DNA of 34,952 nt from Clostridiaceae bacterium (GTDB taxonomy: Bacteria; Bacillota; Clostridia; Acetivibrionales; DUMC01): contig DUMC01000083.1 of assembly GCA_012840075.1 (NCBI GenBank), forward strand, positions 1-34,952, given 5' to 3'. The translations under genes were made by a program, and so were the position numbers. Under the pieces are notes generated by a model, which made no database searches, had not been told where the DNA came from, and was given only the letters and a program-made list of their open reading frames with translations. How positions within the stretch are numbered: position 1 is the first letter of the stretch; each line of letters begins with the position of its first letter. Shown piece by piece: positions 8,159 to 15,940 of the stretch.

Positions 8159-8187
8159 ATAATAACAAAAAAATATTTCAAATGCAA
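8159..8187 (-). promoter_or_regulatory. Sigma-A-type promoter of the T-box operon
   Basis: TTGCAT (8187-8182) and TATTAT (8164-8159) are separated by 17 bases. The predicted start near 8152 lies about 12 bases before the first pair of T-box stem I. The promoter begins just beyond the stop codon of the DivIVA-like gene, so the operon has its own start. Confidence 0.65.
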
Positions 8188-8211
8188 GCAATTTTGACCA
8201 TGAAATTAAGC

Positions 8212-8733
8212 TTATTCCCTGACAGTTATTTGTTCTTCCGACTCAGTTGAAGAAGCAACTTCATCCAAAGCTCTATCATCATCCAAAAGGTTGACATCAA
8301 AAGCTCCGCTTGCTATACTGTCGAGTTGTTCTTCATATTTTTTTAAGGTATTGGTAATAACCGTTTTTAATGCACGTATTTGTTCTTTCATATCCACTAG
8401 TTTTTCTTTTTCTTTTTCGGTAATTTCCTGAATCTTATTTTTTTCTTCTATAGCCTTTTTTCTGGCTTCATCAATCATCAATTGCGCTTTTTCCTGAGCT
8501 TGAATCAAAACCTCTGCAATTCTTTCTTTTTCTTGATATATTCTCTCTTCTTCTGCTGCTATTTTTTCATATTTTTCCCTTAATTCTTCGTTTTCCTTAG
8601 TTAATCTATCTATCTCCGCTTCATATTCTTTTATTTTATTCTCATATCTTTTTACTAAGTCTTCAATATAAGAGTTTACGTCCTGCTTGTTAAAACCAAA
8701 TAATGCGGTTCCGAAGTGTTTTTCCCCTGCCAT
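8212..8733 (-). CDS. DivIVA-domain coiled-coil protein
   Basis: The 173-residue protein starts MAGEKHFGTALFGFNKQDVN, followed by SYIEDLVKRYENKI. This is the N-terminal DivIVA signature (hydrophobic FG.N..DV..Y element) that binds curved membrane in known members. From about residue 28 to 135 it is a continuous charged coiled coil rich in Glu and Lys. The tail is acidic (LLDDDRALDEVASS). DivIVA-type proteins mark poles and septa and recruit division, wall or sporulation factors; the exact partner cannot be told. The ATG at 8733 is chosen because GGGGGT lies eight bases upstream. The longer TTG frame to 8778 would place extra residues before the signature. It is separated from thioredoxin by a 650-base gap and is probably transcribed alone. 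Confidence 0.8.
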   Translation of the reverse strand: MAGEKHFGTALFGFNKQDVNSYIEDLVKRYENKIKEYEAEIDRLTKENEELREKYEKIAAEEERIYQEKERIAEVLIQAQEKAQLMIDEARKKAIEEKNKIQEITEKEKEKLVDMKEQIRALKTVITNTLKKYEEQLDSIASGAFDVNLLDDDRALDEVASSTESEEQITVRE

Positions 8734-9383
8734 ATGTAAAGACCCCCATAAATTGTTTTCAACAAATATCTTCCTCAAGTTACAATAAATAAAATATGTT
8801 TCAAATCAAAATTTTGTGCTAAATTACATGTGCTAAATTTTATGTGCCAAACTTTACCAAATGAAGTATCCGACAATGAGTATAAAGTATAATATAAGTA
8901 TATACTATGCATTCAATAAAAAATCCTTCTTTCTATAATGAAAATTCTTCGGTGAAAATTGTTCTTTTTATATAATACAGTATTGTACTCATATGTGGAA
9001 TAGCATATTGGTAAAATTATACAATGTGGTGGAAAGATCATGCATGATGGTAGCAAAATAATATTTAATAAGGTGACAAGATAATTAGCATGTTATTAAA
9101 GATTGTTCTACTTGTAAACCCCTTTGTATAGAGATGGGAAGGAAAATAATATACAATAAGAAAAGGAGAATAATTTTTTTAATCTAATCTCTCCCTCCAC
9201 CTCCCACCTCTAAACATATGTAGGGCAGTGTTTCTTTCTTATAAATCTTTGCACATCCGAAAACTTAAAACTGTTTAATGCCAATACTAATTTAATTAAG
9301 CATGAAAATATTTTTACAATATATTTAAAAAATTCTTTTACAATATATTCAAATATTTATAAATATTTTAAATGTAATAATTT
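8734..9383. other. Long AT-rich spacer between thioredoxin and the DivIVA-like gene
   Basis: No gene was found in either strand. A candidate promoter for the DivIVA-like gene lies on the minus strand at 8916-8889. Other things seen are two near copies of TGTGCTAAATT (about 8816-8840), a perfect 12-base palindrome ATCATGCATGAT at 9037-9048, and a 14-base direct repeat TTTTACAATATATT at 9312-9325 and 9336-9349. Around 9130-9230 the plus strand switches from purine-rich to C/T-rich, without a convincing hairpin. None of these could be assigned a role. Confidence 0.5.
8889..8916 (-). promoter_or_regulatory. Candidate promoter of the DivIVA-like gene
   Basis: TTGAAT (8916-8911) and TATTAT (8894-8889) are separated by 16 bases on the minus strand, about 155 bases before the ATG. 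The surroundings are very AT-rich, so a chance match is possible. Confidence 0.4.
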
Positions 9384-9716
9384 TTAAGATAAATATTTGT
9401 CAATTACTGATTTAAATTCCTGGGCACTTCTTGCTCCAACGATTCTTTCTACCATTTTACCTTCCTTAAATATCATTATGGTAGGAATACTCATGATTCT
9501 GTATTTTTCTGCTAATGCACCTTCATTGTCAACATTTACTTTCCCTACTGTAAGCTTTCCTTCATAAAATTCCGCCAGTTCATCAATAATCGGAGCTACT
9601 GCACGACATGGCCCGCACCATTCAGCCCAGAAATCCACAAGAAATAATTTGCCTGAAGAGATTACCTCCTCTTCAAAATTATCCTTCGTAAGCTCTTTAA
9701 CTTTTCCACTTGCCAT
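9384..9716 (-). CDS. trxA: Thioredoxin
   Basis: This 110-residue cytoplasmic thioredoxin reduces protein disulfides using electrons from thioredoxin reductase. The active site WCGPC is at residues 33-37 in FWAEWCGPCRAVAP. The buried Asp is in LFLVDFW, and the cis-proline is in MSIPTIMIF at about residue 78. The length is normal. The ATG at 9716 is used because AAGGA lies nine bases upstream; an in-frame TTG six bases earlier is unlikely. It stands alone, divergent from the carboxypeptidase gene, with a 294-base spacer between the two starts. No thioredoxin reductase gene is in the window. Confidence 0.95.
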   Translation of the reverse strand: MASGKVKELTKDNFEEEVISSGKLFLVDFWAEWCGPCRAVAPIIDELAEFYEGKLTVGKVNVDNEGALAEKYRIMSIPTIMIFKEGKMVERIVGARSAQEFKSVIDKYLS

Positions 9717-9898
9717 GAACAATCATCCTTTCGATCCAATTTTTATCTTCTTTTTTATAGATAAATAACAATAAGCTTTAAAACCTCAATTATATTTTAC
9801 CCCTTTATTTGATTAATTAACAAAAACTCATATGCTCTTTATATATTTCCCATTATATTTCTTCAAAATTATAAATACACTCTAAATTCACTCACACA

Positions 9899-9928
9899 TT
9901 GACTATCCTTCGTATGCATATTTATAAT
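9899..9928 (+). promoter_or_regulatory. Candidate promoter of the carboxypeptidase-like gene
   Basis: TTGACT (9899-9904) and TATAAT (9923-9928) are separated by 18 bases on the plus strand, about 80 bases before the ATG. Both boxes are close to consensus. Confidence 0.6.
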
Positions 9929-10010
9929 ATAATAAGGAAATGAATCAAATTAGGATAAAAAAATCATACGCTAAAACTTTAAATTCGTTGTGCACCCAGA
10001 GGTGAATTAA

Positions 10011-11399
10011 ATGATCGAAACTTTTAATAAAAAGCACTTTAACGATAAAAAGTTGACAAGCAGGATAACATCAAAAATTAAATATAAATCATTAAAGCAA
10101 TTCTCGCACCTTTTGCGTTTATTTATAATTTTTTTCATTACTTGCTTTGTTTTTTTGCAATCAATTAGCAATGCATACGCTAATAACGATCTTAATGAGT
10201 TTTCCCTTGATAGCGGGGACAAATCGGCTGGTCCTGCCATAAGAGCTCCTTCGGCTATTTTATTTGATGCGGAAAGAGGACAGATACTCTACCAAAAAAA
10301 TCCTGACTTAAAGCTTCATATTTCCGTAGCTAATAAAATCATGACAGCAGTTCTTACAATAGAGAAAGGGAACCTTGAAAATAAAGTTACGATCAGTAAA
10401 GAATCCTCTTCTTCGGAAGGCTCGGTTTTATTTCTCACTGTCGGAGAAAAATATGCAGTGGAAGATTTATTAAATGCAATAATCTTAACAAATGCAAATG
10501 ATGCGGCAAATGCCCTAGCTGAATATGTAGGCGGTGATATTAATAAATTTGTTGAAATGATGAACAACAAGGCAAAGGAACTGAAGATGGATAATACTTA
10601 TTTTGTCAATCCTACCGGTTTATCTGATGAAAAACAGTATACAACTGCCGCTGACATAGCAAAATTAATCAGGTATGCTCTTACTTTACCGGATTTTAAC
10701 AGGATTTTTTCCTATCGCGCAGTACCATGGATCAATTCAAAAAACAGCGTTGATTTATTGACTAATTCCAACAAATTATTCTGGAGTTATGACGGAGTTG
10801 ATGGCGGAAAAACGGGATATAACCAAATAGATAAGCAAAGTTCCATTACTTCGGCTACCAGAAGTGGCAGACGATTAGTTGCCATAGTTCTTGATGCCCC
10901 TGAAAATGATGTTTTAGCTGACTCCGTTGCTTTACTTGATTATGGCTTTAATAATTTCAAAAAAGGTATTTTAGTTTCAAAAAATCAGGCATTACATAGC
11001 ATTACGGTTGCTAATAAGGAAATTAACTTAATAAGTATAAATGATGTATATTATACCTTCCCAATAGGTGAAGACTATGTAAGTAATGTGGAAATCAACA
11101 TCACAAAAGATTTGAACCTCCCGATACTGAAAAGCAGAGTTATAGGAATAGCAAGGTATACTTTAAAGGATGGTACGGTCATTAATGTAAATCTCTATCC
11201 TGATACCGACGTTTATCCTCCGGAAAATCTTTACACAAAACTTGTCAATAATCTCAAAGAATACAAAGAGCTTTATATTCTTGTTGTAATACTGGTGATT
11301 GTTGAAATTTTAATTATTTTATATAAAATAATATCAAAAATTACCCAGTACTTCAAAAAATTCCGATCAAAACATGTAAAAACATCGGAAGAATCATGA
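10011..11399 (+). CDS. PBP5-type D-alanyl-D-alanine carboxypeptidase homologue with degenerate active site
   Basis: This 462-residue exported protein belongs to peptidase family S11 (DacA/DacF type), enzymes that trim the terminal D-Ala from peptidoglycan stem peptides. A signal peptide spans about residues 30-56 (LLRLFIIFFITCFVFLQ, then SISNAYA). A C-terminal membrane segment (LYILVVILVIVEILIILY) is followed by basic residues. The third catalytic motif KTG is intact (GGKTGYN, residues 267-269). The first is not: where SxxK is expected, the sequence is SVANK (105-109), with Val106 at the position of the nucleophilic serine and a serine one place too early. The second motif SxN is NAN (161-163). 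The protein may therefore be inactive or use an unusual arrangement. Its stop overlaps the stop of the converging activase-like gene. AGAGGTG precedes the ATG. Confidence 0.85.
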   Translation: MIETFNKKHFNDKKLTSRITSKIKYKSLKQFSHLLRLFIIFFITCFVFLQSISNAYANNDLNEFSLDSGDKSAGPAIRAPSAILFDAERGQILYQKNPDLKLHISVANKIMTAVLTIEKGNLENKVTISKESSSSEGSVLFLTVGEKYAVEDLLNAIILTNANDAANALAEYVGGDINKFVEMMNNKAKELKMDNTYFVNPTGLSDEKQYTTAADIAKLIRYALTLPDFNRIFSYRAVPWINSKNSVDLLTNSNKLFWSYDGVDGGKTGYNQIDKQSSITSATRSGRRLVAIVLDAPENDVLADSVALLDYGFNNFKKGILVSKNQALHSITVANKEINLISINDVYYTFPIGEDYVSNVEINITKDLNLPILKSRVIGIARYTLKDGTVINVNLYPDTDVYPPENLYTKLVNNLKEYKELYILVVILVIVEILIILYKIISKITQYFKKFRSKHVKTSEES

Positions 11400-12485
11400 T
11401 CCTGCTTCTATCCTTTCATACCTTAATAAGGAGGAAGACCATTTTCCACATCTGTCTCCCCAGCATGACATCACATTCTTTCCTGACATAATTTGTATAA
11501 TTTCACAAATATTAGAACACCCGTTACACTCTATTGTCTTTGTGCTATAAACATTATCTGCCGCTTCAAATCCGCGGAATTTAGTTTCAGATTGCTGATT
11601 CTCCATTTTTTCTCTGGCAATTATTGCTGCACCGTAAGCTCCCATCACGTCATAATGTTCAGGTATAATGATCTTTTGACCAAGAGCCTTCTCAAAGGCA
11701 GCAACAATACCCACATTAGCAGCAACACCACCCTGAAACACTATTGGCGGGTTGATTTCCTTTCCTTTTGCAAGGTTATTTAAATAGTTGCGAACCAGAC
11801 CTTCGCATAAACCACAGATAATATCTTCCAAACTATGGCCTGCCTGCTGCTTGTGTATCATATCGGACTCTGCAAATACCGCACATCTGCCTGCTATTCT
11901 AACAGGAGATTTGGACCGCAAGGCAAATTTTCCAAATTCGCTAATAGGAATTCCCAACCTCGCAGCCTGCCTATCAAGAAATGAGCCTGTACCTGCAGCA
12001 CATACGGTATTCATGGCAAAATCATAAACAATACCGTTTTTTAATATTATTATTTTGGAGTCTTGTCCACCTATCTCCAGAATGCTTTTTACATCAGGTA
12101 CGACTTTTTGGGCAGCCACTGCATGGGCAGTGATTTCGTTCTTAACAACATCCGCCCCTACGATAATAGCCGCTAAATGCCTTCCACTTCCTGTTGTACC
12201 TACCCCTTTTACTAAAGATTTAATACCCGATTGGTAATTAAATTGTTGGGCGGATTGTTCATTAAATTGACTGTAATTATCAAATTGTCCGTAATTTCCA
12301 TAATTATTTATTCTTTCATTCAACCTACTCCTTATATATTCTAGACCTTCACAAATAGCTTTTATTGGCTGCCCGTTTGTTTTTAAGTAAATCTTTTCTA
12401 CAATTTCTTCATTCTCATTAATAAGAACAAAATTAGTACTTACAGAGCCTACATCAATTCCCAGATAATATGTATTTTCCTTCAA
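11394..12485 (-). CDS. BadF/BadG/BcrA/BcrD-type ATPase (2-hydroxyacyl-CoA dehydratase activase-like)
   Basis: This roughly 363-residue protein is of the ASKHA fold family that includes HgdC, the ATP-driven electron donor of 2-hydroxyglutaryl-CoA dehydratase. Seen in order are LGIDVGSVSTNFVLI (phosphate 1), GVGTTGSGRHLAA, ILEIGGQDSKII (phosphate 2), NTVCAAGTGSFLDRQ with the cysteine of the activase cluster, and VFQGGVAANVGIV. A C-terminal cysteine-rich tail (IECNGCSNICEI, SCWGDRCGKW) is extra. An Asn/Gln/Tyr-rich stretch lies at about residues 58-86. I prefer the TTG at 12485, ten bases after GGGAG, because the family's N terminus starts just before GIDVGS; the frame is open to 12521. It overlaps the preceding gene by 32 bases. 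The substrate is unknown. Confidence 0.85.
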   Translation of the reverse strand: MKENTYYLGIDVGSVSTNFVLINENEEIVEKIYLKTNGQPIKAICEGLEYIRSRLNERINNYGNYGQFDNYSQFNEQSAQQFNYQSGIKSLVKGVGTTGSGRHLAAIIVGADVVKNEITAHAVAAQKVVPDVKSILEIGGQDSKIIILKNGIVYDFAMNTVCAAGTGSFLDRQAARLGIPISEFGKFALRSKSPVRIAGRCAVFAESDMIHKQQAGHSLEDIICGLCEGLVRNYLNNLAKGKEINPPIVFQGGVAANVGIVAAFEKALGQKIIIPEHYDVMGAYGAAIIAREKMENQQSETKFRGFEAADNVYSTKTIECNGCSNICEIIQIMSGKNVMSCWGDRCGKWSSSLLRYERIEAGS

Positions 12486-13569
12486 CTTGCTTTTTCTCCC
12501 TTCTTCTGTGCAATAAATCAATGAAAGCTTCTACTCTTGTAAAATAACCTGCTTCTCCTGTCATTTCATCTATTATTAAAGTCAAGACAGGAATGTCATA
12601 ATCCCTTTCCACTGCAGGCAATATACTTTCAGCTACAATTTCAGGCATACACGTTAATGGGTAAATCTGAATAACACCATCATAACCATCTTGTGCATAT
12701 AATATTGTGTTGCCGACGGTTTCCTGGGCATGGCCCCCAATCATCGTCCCAAGGTAAGGTCTGGCTGCTTTTGCAAATCTCAAGTCCCTGGGCAACTTCA
12801 AAGTTTGCTTTATTATATGCTCTGTTATCCAGTTACTTACAGTAACATAGCGATGTACTTCCACGCCCATCCCGCCTAACCTTTGCTGTATGCTAAAGCT
12901 TGTATAATCATCAATAGTTGTATATATTTCACCTACAATGCCGATTTTTAAAGGTTTAAAGCTTTCATCAGTTTTTATTTGCAGTAGTTTCTTTTCCGTC
13001 TCCTCGATAAATTTAATAATTTCCTTTGAACCTTTTAAGTTAATGACATCTCTTTTAAATTGATTATATATTTCATTAACGGCACCTTTTTCAACTTCCC
13101 GCGGTCGAATTTTAAATGTCAATCTTTCAAGATCATCTACTGCAATAGCTATTTTTGTGGCATTCTTAATTGCATGAAGAATTTTGAAAATACCGGCATT
13201 GTTAGTAAGATTCTTAATTCTTCTTAGAAACTCTTTAACATCTCCGTGGGGAGGTTCAAGAGTAATAACTTTCATATTGGTTCCCAGATCATGCAGTATT
13301 TCCCTATGCATTTCACAATAATATCCAAACCTGCAAGGACCGCATCCTCCTACCATTAAAACGGTATCTGCTCCCAATTCGTAAGCTTCCATCAGATTAC
13401 CTAATGTAATCTTCAAGGGAAGGCAGGCACATTCAGGTACATGCTTTGTACCTATTTCCAATGTTTTCTTGCTGGTAAAAGGAGGTAATATATAATCGAT
13501 ATCCAAATCATCTAGCAGAGCTTTGACACATATATACATGTTTCCCATGTGAGGAAATGTCACTTTCAT
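12454..13569 (-). CDS. CoA-enzyme-activase-associated protein, COG3581-like
   Basis: This 371-residue cytoplasmic protein resembles the COG3581 group found beside or fused to activase ATPases in clostridia. It begins MKVTFPHMGNMYICVKALLD and has two cysteine groups that could hold an iron-sulfur cluster: VPECACLPLKITLGN near residue 50 and GGCGPCRFGYYCEMH near residue 75. The C terminus has IDEMTGEAGYFTRVEAFIDL, a motif it shares with the neighbouring upstream gene. The fold is probably related to the 2-hydroxyacyl-CoA dehydratase subunits (HgdB/BcrC). The reaction is not known to me. The ATG at 13569 follows AAGGTGGAG by eight bases and lies inside the end of the preceding gene, an overlap of 62 bases. 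This points to tight translational coupling and fixed ratios. Confidence 0.75.
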   Translation of the reverse strand: MKVTFPHMGNMYICVKALLDDLDIDYILPPFTSKKTLEIGTKHVPECACLPLKITLGNLMEAYELGADTVLMVGGCGPCRFGYYCEMHREILHDLGTNMKVITLEPPHGDVKEFLRRIKNLTNNAGIFKILHAIKNATKIAIAVDDLERLTFKIRPREVEKGAVNEIYNQFKRDVINLKGSKEIIKFIEETEKKLLQIKTDESFKPLKIGIVGEIYTTIDDYTSFSIQQRLGGMGVEVHRYVTVSNWITEHIIKQTLKLPRDLRFAKAARPYLGTMIGGHAQETVGNTILYAQDGYDGVIQIYPLTCMPEIVAESILPAVERDYDIPVLTLIIDEMTGEAGYFTRVEAFIDLLHRRREKKQVEGKYILSGN

Positions 13570-14698
13570 ATTTCTTTCTCCACCTTATCATATCGATGAA
13601 CGCTTCTATTCTCGTATCCATTCCCGCTTCGCCTGTATGTTCGTCTATGGTTAATATTATAAAAGGTATGTTTTTATTCCTTCGTATAGCTCTTTCTACA
13701 AGATCACAAATAAAAGAATCTATACCGCATCCAAAACTCATTACGTATACGATTCCATCTATATCATTTCTATCAAGAAGATGGTAAGCACAACCTATAA
13801 TTTTTGAGCCAAAATACCAAAAAGTTTTTTTATTTAGCAAATTTGACTTTTCATTTATGATATTTTCATCAATCATATCTATTGTTATAATATTAGCTCC
13901 AAGGTTCCTTAATTTATATAAAGCATTCATATTACAGTAACTATCATAAAGATTATATCCATGACCAAGAACGGCAATATTCAATTTCATATTACTGTTA
14001 ATTCTATTTTTGCCATTAAATAAATTATTATCTTCCTCGCTCCTATCCCCATTGCATTTATCATCACACTTATCCTCACTGTATTTATCTTCATTATTTT
14101 TGTATTTATCTTCATTTTTTATGTTTATCATGTCGTATATTGGACTAAAATTTTGCTTATTACGGTTTTGTACCCTGTTCGCACTGTTATCGAGCAATTC
14201 ACCGGGGAAAATACCTTTCTTAACTTGTTGCCTAAACTCCCGGTAGCTTATTAAAGCCTTTTTGTATGCTTTCTTTATAGCTTTATTATCATCGGAAAAA
14301 TATCTTCCGATTTCAATTGCCGCTTTCAGTGCATTTTTTTCAGTTCTTCTTAAATTAATCTCGGTGTCAATTATTTCAGGCAAATCACTAAGAGTATTCC
14401 TTATCATATCCGGAATACCGCCGAACTTCGGGCATACATATTCTTTTTTTGATACACTGGTATATCTGGGCAAGAATAAGTAATCAACCTTATCTTTTAT
14501 ATTTTCAACATGTCCGAAAAATATCTTCACCGGTAAACATGCTTCATCCACACATTTTTTTACTCCTTCATCAAGAATTTTTCTTGATGTATGATCCGAC
14601 ACAACAATTTCCGCACCTAGTTCTTCAAAAAAGCTTTTCCAAAAGGGGTAAAACTGATAATAAAACAACCCGCGGGGAATTCCGATTTTTTTGCTCAT
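13508..14698 (-). CDS. CoA-enzyme-activase-associated protein, COG3580/DUF2229-like
   Basis: This 396-residue protein begins MSKKIGIPRGLFYYQFYPFW, characteristic of the DUF2229/COG3580 group. Conserved cysteines appear in KKCVDEACLPVKIFFGH, KEYVCPKFGGIPDMIRN and SFGCGIDSFICDLVE. The C-terminal LTIDEHTGEAGMDTRIEAFI closely matches the motif of the next gene. Between about residues 175 and 240 there is a low-complexity stretch rich in Asn, Asp, Lys and Glu with repeats of the type NEDKY/SEDKC. It probably forms a disordered insert. In several clostridia this protein, the COG3581 protein and the ATPase occur as one long chain; here they are three overlapping genes. It is first in the operon. Role inferred: part of an ATP-driven low-potential electron-transfer or dehydratase system of unknown substrate. 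Confidence 0.75.
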   Translation of the reverse strand: MSKKIGIPRGLFYYQFYPFWKSFFEELGAEIVVSDHTSRKILDEGVKKCVDEACLPVKIFFGHVENIKDKVDYLFLPRYTSVSKKEYVCPKFGGIPDMIRNTLSDLPEIIDTEINLRRTEKNALKAAIEIGRYFSDDNKAIKKAYKKALISYREFRQQVKKGIFPGELLDNSANRVQNRNKQNFSPIYDMINIKNEDKYKNNEDKYSEDKCDDKCNGDRSEEDNNLFNGKNRINSNMKLNIAVLGHGYNLYDSYCNMNALYKLRNLGANIITIDMIDENIINEKSNLLNKKTFWYFGSKIIGCAYHLLDRNDIDGIVYVMSFGCGIDSFICDLVERAIRRNKNIPFIILTIDEHTGEAGMDTRIEAFIDMIRWRKKYESDISSHGKHVYMCQSSAR

Positions 14699-14739
14699 TT
14701 TTTACACCTCAGATGATATTATTGACCTATGATAATTAA

Positions 14740-14757
14740 TTTATGCAATTGCATAAA
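14740..14757. promoter_or_regulatory. 18-base perfect palindrome, candidate operator of the activase-like operon
   Basis: TTTATGCAATTGCATAAA is a perfect inverted repeat 42 bases before the first start codon of the activase-like operon (minus strand). Its size and two-fold symmetry suit binding by a dimeric regulator. The regulator is unknown and no second copy was found in the window. A shorter related pattern (TGCATT-A-AATGCA) overlaps the phosphofructokinase promoter. Confidence 0.4.
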
Positions 14758-14812
14758 ATATAACATATTTAAGAAATACAGACATTTACTCATGCGTAGG
14801 TATGCAAATAAC

Positions 14813-14852
14813 AAAAAAAGCTGTCCTTCATTAAGAGATTAAGAAGGACAGC
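14813..14852 (-). terminator. Rho-independent terminator after the aldolase gene
   Basis: On the minus strand a ten-pair stem (GCTGTCCTTC at 14852-14843 pairing with 14829-14820, with a 13-base loop) is followed by seven T (14819-14813). It lies about 130 bases beyond the aldolase stop and about 115 bases before the activase-like operon, so it separates the two units. Confidence 0.85.
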
Positions 14853-14980
14853 CTTTATACTGCTTAAAATTACGAAAGATCTTAAAGCTGCTTACATCAA
14901 AAAAATTGCCAAACAAGTTATATTAACTATGTGGAAAACAGTTTACCTTTAGCTTAGCTATACGAAAAACAGCTTAGCCT

Positions 14981-15940
14981 TTAACCTTGATTAATGCTGT
15001 TTAATATTTCATCAGCTTTTCCTGCACAACCTAAAACGTTGACTAATTTATGTTTTACCAGCTGCTTTATTGATTCTCTGGCAGGTCCAAGATATTTTCT
15101 CGGATCAAAATCTTCGGGATGCAAAGCAAAATGCTTTCTGATAGCTGCTGTCATTGCAAGACGCAAGTCAGAATCAATATTTATCTTGCACACTGCCATA
15201 GAAGCTGCTTTTCTTAACATTTCTTCCGGTACGCCTTTTGCTCCTGGCATATTCCCACCATATTTGTTGATGTCTTCAACTAATTCAGGAATAACCGATG
15301 AAGCTCCGTGAAGAACTATCGGGAAACCAGGAAGTCTCTTCTGCACTTCTTCAAGAATATCAAATCTTAATTTCGGTTCTCCCTTAAACTTATATGCTCC
15401 GTGGCTGGTTCCAATTGCTATAGCGAGGGAGTCAACCCCTGTTCTTTCAACAAACTCCTGAACCTGGTCAGGATCAGTGAAAGCTGCATCTTTATCCGCT
15501 ACATTTATATTGTCTTCAATACCAGCCAGCCTGCCCAATTCACCCTCAACAACTACTCCTTTGCTATGTGCATAATCGACTACCTGTTTAGTTAACCTTA
15601 TGTTCTCTTCAAAATCATATTTTGAACCGTCAATCATTACTGATGTAAAACCACTGTCTACACAAGCTTTGCATATTTCAAAATCTTCACCGTGATCCAG
15701 GTGCAAGCAAATCGGCAATCCTGTGTCTTCTAAAGCAGCTTCCACAAGTTTCTTCAAATAAACAGGTTTTGCATACTTTCTTGCTCCTGCAGAAACCTGT
15801 AGAATTAACGGTGCGTTTACCTCCTTAGCTGCTTCGGTAATTCCTTGTATAATTTCCATGTTATTAACATTAAACGCACCTATTGCATAACCACCTTCGT
15901 AGGCTTTTTTAAACATTACTGTTGATGTAATTAATGGCAT
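14981..15940 (-). CDS. fba: Class II fructose-1,6-bisphosphate aldolase
   Basis: The enzyme splits fructose 1,6-bisphosphate into dihydroxyacetone phosphate and glyceraldehyde 3-phosphate, using zinc. The 319-residue protein shows ICLHLDHGEDFEICKACVDS (catalytic Asp82 and zinc ligand His83), GFTSVMIDGS, VEGELGRLAGIED, AIGTSHGAYKF (a second zinc ligand His) and IVLHGASSVI (the third), and a phosphate-binding NIDSDLRLA loop. AAAGGAGAG lies eight bases before the ATG. It is transcribed away from the PPi-dependent phosphofructokinase gene 2 kb off. The same two enzymes are near neighbours in Clostridium thermocellum as I recall. A long AT-rich region precedes it, and I could not choose a promoter there with confidence. 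Confidence 0.96.
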   Translation of the reverse strand: MPLITSTVMFKKAYEGGYAIGAFNVNNMEIIQGITEAAKEVNAPLILQVSAGARKYAKPVYLKKLVEAALEDTGLPICLHLDHGEDFEICKACVDSGFTSVMIDGSKYDFEENIRLTKQVVDYAHSKGVVVEGELGRLAGIEDNINVADKDAAFTDPDQVQEFVERTGVDSLAIAIGTSHGAYKFKGEPKLRFDILEEVQKRLPGFPIVLHGASSVIPELVEDINKYGGNMPGAKGVPEEMLRKAASMAVCKINIDSDLRLAMTAAIRKHFALHPEDFDPRKYLGPARESIKQLVKHKLVNVLGCAGKADEILNSINQG

